A DNA stretch of 64,000 bases. Origin: Branchiostoma belcheri (taxonomy: Eukaryota; Chordata; Leptocardii; Amphioxiformes; Branchiostomatidae). Under the pieces are notes generated by a model. That model worked only from the letters and a program-made list of their open reading frames with translations. It had not been told where the DNA came from and searched no databases. Both the position numbers and the translations under genes were made by a program. Positions 1-12,200 of this stretch are shown here, piece after piece. Position 1 is the first letter of the stretch. Every line of letters begins with the position of its first letter. The stretch lies in contig NW_017804442.1 in assembly GCF_001625305.1 (NCBI RefSeq), positions 1,216,304 through 1,280,303 on the forward strand. Reading direction: 5' to 3'.

Positions 1-9
1 GTACTACTA

Positions 10-13
<4 letters not shown>

Positions 14-64
<51 letters not shown>
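14..64. repeat. (CT)n microsatellite
   Basis: About 25 uninterrupted units near the window start. Confidence 0.95.
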
Positions 65-66
<2 letters not shown>

Positions 67-594
67 TGAGCTTTCATGGCCCAAAGAAGAGAAAACCTGA
101 ATTAAGCTACTGTAACAGTAAAAGCTCTTCAAATACAAAAACAGACACCAATATGATGTTCAGCACCTTATTATTCATTAAACTGGGATATATGTTAAAC
201 ATGTATAAGAAAAAAGTAAAACAAAAGAGAATTGTTAAAAAAAAAAGATCAATTTTCTCTCTTAATGTACCTCTGGTATTAAACTGTTCACAGGTAGTAA
301 CTACCTAGAAGCAGATGAATCGGCTCCACTCTACACGGTGTGGAACATCATCCAGGCTTGAGGTCCCGTCACTGGCTAAGGTGATATTACAATCTTGATT
401 CCTTGTTTTGATATCTATGACTTGTGTGCATAAAACACCCAGCGTGGCTACCTTCTGGATCTTACATCTGAAAATACAAATGTCAGCCAAGTACAACTAC
501 AATGACCCTACTCGTAAGATCTATTATTTTTTTTTAAATAGCCAGGATTTTCTATGCTGCTAAAGGGTTAAAATTAGTAATAGTTAGCTTAGAA

Positions 595-816
595 TAGCCT
601 CTACCAGGCTTGAGGAAGCGGCTGGAAAGAGTAGAAATCGGCCAAAATAGAGAGATAAGCATGCCAAGGGAGTTTGGCCGTTGAGAGAACAGTTCGCCGC
701 CCCACAGTTCGCGGCGAACTGTTCTCTCAACGGCCAAACTCCCTTGGCATGCTTATCTCTCTATTTTGGCCGATTTCTACTCTTTCCAGCCGCCTCCTCA
801 AGCCTGGTAGAGGCTA
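595..816. mobile_element. Foldback MITE, 9-bp target duplication
   Basis: Long inverted repeat starting TAGCCTCTACC and ending GGTAGAGGCTA, with a short loop. Flanked by AGCTTAGAA at 586-594 and 817-825. A 9-bp duplication points to Mutator-like transposition. Confidence 0.85.
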
Positions 817-825
817 AGCTTAGAA

Positions 826-2300
826 TACTTTTAGCTTAAATTGCAAAGTTTTTTTATTTTTATTTTTCCTGCAATCTTCATTTGCAGACTGCTGATGTTT
901 ATTTGGAGCCCTAATTCTACTGACATTATTGTCCTTTTTCCAACAGCTGGGCCCTGTACTGTGGTGACCAGACTGCAGATTCACTAGAGGCGACAGCAAG
1001 GCGAAAATGAGGACTGACATTAAAATGAAATCAAATCAACAGAATCTGAATAAAATTCTTCAACGATTTCAATTTTTTTTCTGCTTTTTAAAACTGTTTT
1101 TGTCTTTCTCAACTATACTAGTTACCACCTCAACATATATATAGGGGCCACCTAGCCATTGATATACAGGCGAATCAATAACTAGTGATCACCAGTAGTG
1201 AACACCTGGCCTTCATGGTTCTTGAAATTATTTTTATCATTGACAGAAGCATTAAACATCAAGTCTAAAGTGACCAAGTCCTTCAGTGGTTGATTCATGT
1301 ATCATGTTATATTCATACATATTTGACCGTACGTGGAACAAAAAGGTTGCGTTCCTCTTTGCTTTCCTTTTGCAATTGTGCCAAATATTAAAGATAGAAA
1401 ACTGAACGATGGCTCAAAAAAGCTTTTTTTCATGGGATTAGCGTGGACAATTAACTGGTGATGACGTCATTCTGACGTCACAAAAATGTGCATGAATTAT
1501 TATTTTACAACAAGGTGCTTGTCTTCAAAATATTAGGGTCTAACTGAAAACCAAACTTTTATTTCTTAAATATTCCTCAGACACTGTTCTACACTACGTA
1601 CACCTAAAGAGACTGTACACATCTTCAAATACTGTGACTTGTGAGCTAAGCGATTTTGAACATCATGAAATCATCTGACCCTCTCAAATAATATTTTAGT
1701 GTGTAGGGCTCAAAGAAGAGAAAACTATTCTCCTAGCAGATTCTCTGTGGCAAGGAGGAGTCTATATTCAAATTTGGCTACCCTTAACCATTATCCTTTC
1801 AATACTGGGGTGTCTTGGACGCTGCCTGGTCAATTTGATACTGCATTGCATGGTTAGGGGGACAACACGTTACCCCGTAACGACTCAAAATGCACGTACG
1901 ACCAAGACACGTATATATCCCCACCTTGGTTCTCTCGGTCACCACGCGCGTAATACTATTTGTAACGGTTGTGTAAGCGCCATGTGAATTCTAACATATG
2001 TGGGCAAAGGTTATCTTGGACGCGTAGGCGGGGAAATATTTTTGGCGTCGCTCCGAGGCGTAACGATGATTAATCCGTTGCCAATTCAAACATTTTGTCC
2101 TTCATGCCAAAAAAGAGTTACTCAAGCAACTGGGTGTGCTTTTGCGCCGATAAAGAGACTCTTCTTACACAACGAAGTCTTTTATTCAGCCGACGTCGCT
2201 GCACAGGTGTCGCTGCTACAGATGCTTTCCCAAATGTACAATATTTACATATCTACACATACGCGTGATTACAGGGAAATGTATGTACAATGCTGCAATG
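826..2300. other. Spacer without recognised gene
   Basis: No exon-like frame with family similarity. Two TGACGTCA sites at 1462-1469 and 1473-1480 are the only regulatory-looking text, 1.3 kb before the gene A leader. Confidence 0.5.
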
Positions 2301-2321
2301 CAATATGAACCAGTCAGAGTT

Positions 2322-2360
2322 GCCCTGATGAAGGTGACAGGCAGTCACCGAAACGTCGGA
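2322..2360 (+). ncRNA. Hammerhead-ribozyme-like motif, family 1
   Basis: CTGATGA, an extra A, a 6-bp stem (GGTGAC/GTCACC), GAAA, then CGTC. Stem I is only 2 bp here. Relatives at 9306-9370 (-), 9448-9500 (+) and 39772-39812 (-). Confidence 0.4.
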
Positions 2361-2769
2361 TGAATAAAAGAGTTGTGTAAAAAGAGTCTCTTTACTCAGT
2401 GTCTTAACAACCTGATGAAACTATTCACGGATAGAGTACTAGTATTGCCCTACCATGTATTTGTCCAAGGTGGAGGCATAAAATAAGTTTAAAACCCAGT
2501 GTGTCGTCACCATGTTTGGTCAAGAATTGATGTAATAGAAAAATAAATAAAAAAAAACACGTTGAAGGCCGTCTATGTGACCGGTCGCGTCGCCGTTGAG
2601 CAAATATTAGTCCGGACGCCACCTGCCGTCCCCGACCCTCACCCCTCCCCTTCCCTTCCCGAGCTATTCTGGTAGAAATGTTGCTTACATAACGCAAATG
2701 GGATTATATTTAGATGTTCATATTGACAAAAAATATGATTTTCGTGATTAAAACCTGTCTAGCTTCTCA

Positions 2770-2847
2770 CGGGTTTGGTATATTAGGACTGCAGGTTTCT
2801 GGATTCGTTGCTTCCTACAGCCCAAGATTCAAGATTGTCGAGACTTG
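2770..2847 (+). other. Probable 5' UTR exon of gene A
   Basis: A strong donor (CTTG|GTAAGT) ends here. The next good acceptor, TTTTTTCAG at 3317-3325, opens 25 nt before the ATG of gene A, followed by an ACAACCAACC leader like those of genes B-E. The 5' limit is a guess and no clear TATA box is seen. Confidence 0.4.
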
Positions 2848-3350
2848 GTAAGTCTATGCGCCTTTTTTTATTACTTGTTCTCGGTCAATCCGATTTGTTG
2901 CTACTTTCTGCTGTGGACCAAGCGGACGACCAGTGTACCAGAACATTTGTAACCTACTTCAAAATTTAGTTCATTTTCTGCTTCGTTTGAACGACGCTAA
3001 AATTCGACTTGGGACTGCAGAATCTTTGTTCCGTTTTTTGCCCTTACAATTACCTATAGCAATGACAGCGCTATGTTGGCCATTTGCTTAGGGCTAAGGG
3101 TTAGTAGGTAGTAGTTTAATTTCTAGGTATATATACATTTTCTTACCTCAGAATTTTTATTTTCTTTCTTGTTCATCTCAAATATATATCGTCGTTCCAG
3201 AAATTCGACGAAACAAAAATAGCTATTAGATTTTCATAATTCTCCTTTTAAATCAAATATATCAGAGCAAATATATTATATTTGCCATCTACCTACCAAT
3301 GACGTCATATCACGTATTTTTTCAGTTTTCCGTAACTTCAACAACCAACC

Positions 3351-4383
3351 ATGGCTCCCTTCCTTCTGTTTTTCGTTGCCTTGGCAACTGCTTCGCCATT
3401 GAAGAGGTACGTGCTGAACTTTTCCCTTTAGCCTTTGTCATTATTGATTAAGTATACAACATAGGTATTCGTAGAGCTTACCTCAGCACACTGTTCAATG
3501 TCCTTGGGTCGAATTCGGTCGTCGCCAGAAAGTAGTGCGTAGAAAGTTACAGTAGCTAGAGACTCTTGGGATAGGTGTTAGCCACAAGGAAAGGGAAGTC
3601 CATCAGCTGAAATTCAGGCTGGGAAAACTGTACAATCTGCCCAAATACTGTTTTAATTGATTGGGAAAATCCATGGGACTGTGCTCTTATGCTGTAACTA
3701 GTAATATGGTACATGAAACAGTGCAATCAATATGTATAGAGTGCAATGTCCCTGTATTAAATACTAGTATGATAGTTTACGAATTCATAAAAATGTAGTT
3801 TCGGCGCCTAAAAAGTCTAAAGCTTCTACCTAATTTTACCTTGATCCCCCTGGGAACCCAAACTCAGGCAGGGGATGTCCTAGGAGTTTATAACCATCTG
3901 TGTATTCTATGCTTGTTCTTTGCCATATGCCTTGTAGTCTAGCTCTACATTGATCTTGATCTTGATACTGTACTGCGTAACATCCCTCGGTTGGGGTCAA
4001 ACACGCAGGGGAGGGGGGGAGTGCGCAGCGCTCTAAATACTAGTACTCCTCAAGTGTAGCAGAACAGCTTCCTTAGACTTGTCGGCCTCTGGTATTTCTG
4101 GTAGGGCCTGCGGAAGCTCGTTCCAGTCTCTAACAGTTCGTGGGAAATACGAATACCTATTGCAAACATTCATACGCATCACTATGTTCTACACACAGGC
4201 AGATGTCGGCCATCGACGCCGACGGTGACGGTCTCATCTCCCGGCCCGAGGTCCATAACGTCATGACCCTGCAGAACGCACTCGTCGCGTTGGACGCCGT
4301 GGACGGTACAGACTTTGGATTTTATTAATTCTCTCTCTCTGTCTCTATCTCTGTCTCTCTCATTCTCACTGTCTGTCTGTCTC

Positions 4384-4442
<59 letters not shown>

Positions 4443-4526
4443 CTCTGCAGAACGCACTCGTCGCGCTGGATGCCGCTGATGGTATGAGCTTTGGACTTAA
4501 TCAATTCTCTCTCTCTCTCTGTTTGC

Positions 4527-4596
<70 letters not shown>

Positions 4597-7500
4597 GAGA
4601 GAGAAAGAGAGAGAAGAGAGGGAGAGAGAGAAAGATAGGTAGATCTCTCTAGATAGATCTATATCAATAGATCTCGCTTCCCCTTCCCAGGCGACCACGG
4701 CTTTACCGAGCAGGAGACCACCGACTTCTTCGGCGACTCTTCTCTGTACGCGCAGTGGAACACCAACGGGGACGACCACCTCAGCTTCGGCGAAGTGCAC
4801 CACGCCATCACGCTGGACGGCATGTTCGACTGGTTCGACACCAACGGTAACTTCTTCATGATTGATGTCTACTTCATTTTTACGACTTTGCTTGCACGAG
4901 AACTATGTTTTTACGTAGTCAGAATGGGTATACAATTGGATGCACAATTGGATGTACAATTGCATATGTCATATCAAACTCATGTGACTTCTCCCCTAGC
5001 CCAAGAGCCATCCAAAATAACCATAGTATGTCCAAATATGATATAGCAAAACCTGTTCTGCTGTAGTACCAACAAAAGCCACCAGGGGGCCCAAATGTTT
5101 TTTGTGTAAGCCACATCTAGACCTACCCACCTACCATGTTTAATGAAAATGCATAGAAAGCTTCTTGAGTTATGCTGTTCACAAACAAACAAGCCAGCAA
5201 ACAAACAAAAAGACAGGAACACACACGCACACACAAACGCTATGGAAGACATAACCTTCTTGGAGAAGGTAATAAATGTTTACATGTTATTTATGATGGG
5301 TCTTTTCTGCAGGAGACGGGTTCCTTGAAGGCACGGAGGCTGACAAGGTTGTGTACGTCTACGATCTCATGGTCGCTCAGGGAATCCACCACGGAAACTT
5401 CCGGAGTCATCATCATTTGGACGCCGACCAAGACGGTCAAGTTAGCCTTCTGGAGGCGATGAACGGCATTGATGTTGAGCAGGCCATTAACGCTTTGGAC
5501 TCCAACGGTACCAAATCACTTTTATTTGCTTAGGCCTAGTAAAAAATGTTGTCTCCTGTTTCCCGAAAGACCCTAAAATGCCGACCCTAGCCGCCTTTTT
5601 TGTGGACCCTTGCAAGATTCATAATTTTTTGAGCTGTTCAACCTTTTCTAGCTCCATGATCTGACACCTGAGTGATAAAACGTTGCAATCAGATTTCCAA
5701 CATTGACAATGACAATAGTCCTCATGCAAGTTTTACTCTTTTAAACTATAGTGAAGATTTTTTATCACTAGAGATTACCAGAGTCTAAAAAAATAATAAA
5801 AAAAGATAACACTAGTGATTTGAACCCAGAATCTTTAGAGTTTTAAACTAACAACCCCTTAACCACCAGCCAAGGGTCCAACAGTAGTATCTGGAAGGGA
5901 TTTGAACCCATAACCGTAAGAGTTTTAAAGGCTTCCAATGCAGTTTATGGCTTGGAACCTCGATTTTTCAAAGTCAATACTCTAGTCACCTATCTACAAA
6001 CCACACTATCCCAATGTACATTGACCCTCATAGAGCAAAAATGCCCTTGGGCTGATTTTTAAGGTACCACCCAAAAAATAAAGTACTCATCTTGGGACTT
6101 GTTTCTGCACTTTCAAAGCCCGAAGTATGAAATACTGACTCGTGTGCTAATGTAAAGCAGTATGTGTCAATATCATAAAGATGGCCTTATTCGTAATATT
6201 TCCAGTTCTGCTGCTCTGAAATCACATTGGATGCCTTTAAACTAACAGCCCCATAACCACCAGCCATCCTTGTTACTCCATGTGTAGGTGACGGGATGTT
6301 CACCCAGACACAGGCCCTGCAGTTTATGGACCATCACATGTTCGCCGTGCTCGACACCAACCATGACCATCAGCTGAGCTTCGACGAAATCAGAACCGGC
6401 CTGACCGTTCAAGATCTTTTCAACTTCTATGACCAAAACGGTACGTTCCAATGCCAACTGCATCTACTGGCCTTTTTTTATTGTTCACACACCTTTAACA
6501 GAGTACAACACAAAGTGGTAGCGCACTCAAGTATCTAAAACTTCTATCAACGCCAACGCAAATAATAAATTAGCAATAAAAAGAAACCAATGTGTGGAAT
6601 GTACAGATGTTTAATAGTATGTTGTTTATGATTCTCTCTTAAAAGTTTATCTGTGTTGGTAGTTACATGTTTAAGGTAAAACCTTTTGGCCCAACAAAAA
6701 AAGTTCTCTCACCTAAAGCTTTCGACCAGTCACTCTGGTCTTCCTCAGTAGACTGACCCAGTGAGGCTTGTCACGTGGCTTCTTTGATATATTGTAATTA
6801 GCCTTTAAGCCCCTGTTACACTTGCATCAGTTGTCCAGGAACTTTGCTCGCCAGCATCTTCCGGCCACGGATTGGCACTGGGTTAAGAGCAGACTAAAAG
6901 CGGTCCTCGATTATAGCTCCTTTTCTGATCAAATCTAAGAAGAAGAAGACTTTCCTACTTCGAATTCAGATCTTTTAGGAAAATTCAGAGTTGGCTGCTG
7001 TAGCATGTTGTGTATTAATATGAGCAATGGTTACTCCGTCCCTCCCTGGCTACTAAAAGCGTCATAGACCTGTCAGCTAGCTATCATCAAATGTGCAGAC
7101 AGTGGATTTGGTAATAAAACCAGTTAAATTGTTGCAAAACGTGAGTTGCAAAACAGCTGTAGTCACCTATTGCATTGTGTTCAAAAGAAAAAAAAAACTA
7201 ATATTGCGTTTGTCCTTTTACTGTGCCTGGTGACAGATTACATGGTATCGTTGCGTTATTTTCTAAAATGCCACTCTTGTAACTTTTACCGTTTCCATCA
7301 CTAGATGGATATGCTTTGTTATTTATGTGAGGAATGAGTTAACGTTAAGCCCTGTGAGTCGTACTGATTGTAAATTACTTATGTGCATTATATATTAATT
7401 ATTTTAATCATTTTTACCCATCTGTAACTGACACACGAAATTTTAAGCCATGATACAATCGAAGTGCTTTTAAACAGGTAACTGATTTATTTTATATTAT

Positions 7501-9180
7501 ATCATAAATGAATGATAGTTTTAAAAAATGTGTAATGGAACCTGCAATTCAGCCGTTTCATTCATTCATTCATTCATTCATTCATTCATTCATTCATTCA
7601 TTCATTCATTCATTCATTCATTCATTCATTCATTCATTCATTCATTCATTCATTCATTCATTCATTCACTAGATGACGGTTTCCTGACCGGTACAGAGGT
7701 GGACCAGATGCAGTACATCTGGGACTCCATCCACGGACACGGAAACAACCGAATGCATCACGAGTTGGACGCCAACGGTGACGGCCAAGTGACCCAACAG
7801 GAGGCTACTCAGGGCATCCATTTCAACCAGGCCCTCCATGCCATTGACAGCGACGGTACACAATCTTTTTTCTTTGCCACTCAATATTTGTTTTATATTC
7901 CAACATGTAATCACAAGACGTGTTGACGGCACACTCAAGTGTTTTTTAATTTACATTAATGCCGCCACCAACACAGGGGACAATACAATACTCATTTTCA
8001 CCTGAGCGAAGTGGAAAAAGTCGTGTAAAGTGCCTTTCCCAAGGGCACAAGATCGGTGGCATGTCAGGACTCGAAACCGCTACCTCTTGGTTCTGAGTCG
8101 AGCACTGTCGCTACGCCACACGACCTCACCAGACTATGTTTTTCCTTCATTGTTAGGTGACGGAAGTCTGACCCAGACACAGGCTCTGCAGTTTCTGGAC
8201 CATCATTACTTCAACAGCCTCGACACCAACCATGACCACGAACTCAGCATCGACGAAATCTCCGCCGGAATGACGCTTAACCAGCTTTTCAACATTCACG
8301 ATCACGACAGTAAGTTTCAGCATCAATTGACTTTTAGGGCCTTGTCAGATCTGTAACATGTAACTGTGATGGCCAACACTCTCCAGCCAAGGCTGGTTCT
8401 GGGTAGTGTTTAAAAAAGATGCTACATAGTCTGCCACCGGGCACAGAAAAAGGACAGTGTCTCTTCTTTTTTGCCTTAAATTTTCAAAACAATGTAGGTG
8501 TAGGAGAAATATGCAGGTGAATACAGTTGCTTTTTACCAGTTTCTCAAAAATATTGTTGTGTTTTTTTTACCCCAAATCCACGTCCAACATTTGCTTGAA
8601 GCATTAAGGTTGGTGAGGTTTTCGGTAACATGGGAGCAACCATTACTAACGTACGTCGATGAAGGTTAGACATCCAGGTTATTCGATATGCCAAAAAGCA
8701 GTTACTCAAGCAGCTGGATATGATTTTGGAAACGGTCAGACGTTTCAGCTAGTATCCACTAGCTTTCGTCAGTGACTGAGAGACCAGAGGTGAAAAGTTG
8801 GTTTATAAGCAAAAATTACTCCGTTTCCAAAATCATACCCATTACTAATGTGTTTGAAATAATATGCTGCACCAGCCAACCCAACTCCTACAACCCAACT
8901 CCTAACCTCTCTAACATTTCTATCGCTAGATGACGGTGTCCTGACTGGTTCAGAGGCGGACGGGTTCCAGTTTCTGTGGAACGCGGTTCACGGTCACGGT
9001 CACAACCGCAGGCAGGCAACAGGCATCGACGCCGACGGAGACGGTCTCATCTCCCGGCCCGAGGTCCATAACGTCATGACTCTGCAGAACGCACTCGTCG
9101 CCCTGGACGCAGTTGACGGTACAGACTTTGAATTTTATTAATTCTCTCTCTCTCTCCCTCTCTCTCTCTCTCTCTGTCTC

Positions 9181-9211
<31 letters not shown>

Positions 9212-12200
9212 GCAGAACGCCCTCGTCGCGCTGGACGCAGCTGATGGTACAGACTCTGGAGTTTATAAAAAACCTCAGAGTAAAGAGACTCTTTTTACAC
9301 AACCAAGTCTTTTATTCAGCCGACGTTTTGGTGACCGTCTGCATGCCACCTTCCTCAGGGCAATTCTGACCGGTTCACATGTTTTCACTGACTGGTTGGG
9401 AATGCATCTGTAGCAGCGACACCTGTGCTGCAATGCGATGTGAACCAGTCAGAATTGTCCTGAGAAAGGTGACAGACGGTCACCAAAACGCCGGCTGAAT
9501 AAAAGACTTGGTTGTGTAAAAAGAGTCTCTTCACTTAGTGTTTTACAAACCTGATGAAAGTATTCACGAATGAGTTATTTTATGCGGTTTTGTGAGCACA
9601 GTTTCCAAGTGATGACTATTTTTCTTCTGACGCTTTCTCACTTGCCCTACTATACCCAGGCGACCACGGCTTTACCGAGCAGGAGACCACCGACTTCTTC
9701 GGCGACTCTACTCTGTACGCGCAGTGGAACACCAACGGGGACGACCACCTCAGCTTCGGCGAGGTGCACCACGCCATCACCCTGGACGGCATGTTCGACT
9801 GGTTCGACACCAACGGTAACCGTTATGCTATTGATATGTACAGTATGAAATTATTGCTTACACACCAAAAATGTATGTTATTGATTGGTTTGACTGTTCA
9901 ACCCTCACTGCCATGGCAGCCCAACTAGCCAGGGCTTGCCTGGCTGACAAGAAGAAGAAGAAGAAGAAGAAGAAGGAAGGTCTCCCGTGCTCTTATGCAG
10001 AGCTAAAGGTGGTGCCCATCTCTATTTCCGTAGCCCTTGGGAGACACAGAGTTGTGCAAGACACTACAGTAGAGAGCTTGTCACACAGAAAAGCAAAGTA
10101 CCAAGAAGAAAGATATTGAACCTATGGAATAGTGTAATAAATTGTAGAATTCATTTTTGAAATAATGATAAGAGGCCTGATGCTAAATGTTTTTATGTAC
10201 TCATCCCAAAAGGGCAAGGAGGCACAATGAAGGTTTCTAAAGTTTACAATCATTATTACTTCTACAGGAGACGGGTTCCTTGAGGGCGCGGAGGCGGACA
10301 AGGTTGTGTACGTGTATGACCTCATGGTCGCTCAGGGAATCCACCACGGAAACTTCCGGAATCATCACGAGTTGGACGCCAACAACGACGCCCATATCTC
10401 CAAGCCGGAGGTTATGAACGCCTTCACTCTGGAGCAGGCCCTTGTCGCTTTGGACACAAACGGTACCAAAACTAGATATCTTATGCAACGTGGCTTTCTA
10501 CCTTTCACCAATGAGATATTGAACCTATTTACTAGAGAAATTTCCACCAACGTGGATGAATTTCCGACCATTTCCAGAAAAAGAAATATCTGTAAGTCGT
10601 ACAAACCTATTGAGCAAATACTGGCCATAAATTGCAATACAAAATTGAAAAACGATACTAATGCCACTGTCATAGGATGCCAAAAGGCAAAGAGGAAAAT
10701 GTAAAGAAATGAAAATCAGTCTATTATTTGCCATTTCATACGTAATGTCATTTGTCCAACCTTCATGAGCATTTCATAGATTTCATAAGGCAATTTTTTC
10801 GTGGCCAAACCTTTTTTTCGCACCCTCACATCAGTTTTGGGGTTCCCAGAGGATGCCAACCATGGAATTAAATCAACATTGCCTTAAGTAACAAACTTAT
10901 TTTTCCACTTCCCCACAGGTGACATGCAGTTTACCGTCGACGACGCCTTGCAGTTTATTGATCATCACTACTTCAACGTCCTCGACACCAACCATGATCA
11001 CGTCATCGACTTCAACGAAATTCTCACCGGAACCACCTTGTCGGAACTGTTCGACTTCTATGATGAAAACAGTAAGTATGAAATGCATTTATCCCTATTG
11101 GTAAACCTCATGTATTTGTGTCCTTAGCATGAAAGTTCATCTCTGTTGGTACAAATCATTATGAAATAAAGACCGAACTTTAAATTCCAACACTAGATAC
11201 TAGTACAAAATTTGGGTGTTGGAAGTTAAAGTTCAGTCTTTATTTCATAACCACCTTCCTTGTTTTTATTTTCTATCACTAGGTGATGGTTTCTTGTACG
11301 GTACGGAGGCAGACATCATGATCTACGTTTACAACGAGATCCAAAACTCCATCGTTGTAACTTCACCGCCCGCAACTGCAGATCCTAACACTGTTGCTCC
11401 GTAAGTATAGCCCTGGTCTTACTTTTGTAACTTATCTATTGTAATGCAATAGTTATAAGGTTTCAGATGTGGATCTCACAGGCAGTTGCCTTTTTATCCA
11501 TTAAAAATGTATGTACTCTATGTAATTATGTACAACAAGACACTCCCACCCCTGTGCTTACCAAGTCCCACCAACTAGAACGCTCCACAGGCAAACATCG
11601 TTTTTCCCCCGGACAATCCGGGACTGGAATGATCTCACCTCTAAGGCAGTCCTCTCCCCCTCCCTAGAACTGTTTAAGGCCAACATCTAAATTATTGTTA
11701 GTCTGGTTACTGGTGTTCCTTCCCAGCATCGCACCATTTAAATAGCAACAGAATCTTCAACTTGTTGAAGGTGGTTGCTTCAACCTCAAGACCAAGACCA
11801 AGACCATGTATGTCTTACATCTCTGAATCCTAACATCGATACATCTGGATAGCCTCAGCATCTTTCCATTCACGGCGTAACGCCTTATGTAAAGGTCACA
11901 AGAGTCTTTTACCAACTTGGTGCTAGGCCCGGCATAAAGGGTATGATAAAAAAGCATGTTAAACATTTTAGATGAATGAATAATGTTCACTCTCCGTATA
12001 CATTATTGAAACGAATTGGTAAATATTCTTTACTTCAAGTTGTCACAGATTGACAAGTTGTAACACACCAACGAAAGTAAATAAGTAGTTTCAATATTAA
12101 TGTTTTTGTCAATATTTGCTTTCTTTAAGATTCCGTGTCATCCCGAGAGTCCTAGACACCAACAACGATGCCCACATCTCCAAGCCGGAGGTTCTGAACG

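Noticed and set aside
2000..2308. 102-codon open frame
   Set aside because: No recognisable domain; its end overlaps the family 1 hammerhead repeat.
4501..4803. Minus-strand 100-codon frame over exon 3 of gene A
   Set aside because: Antisense shadow of an exon plus a GT microsatellite.
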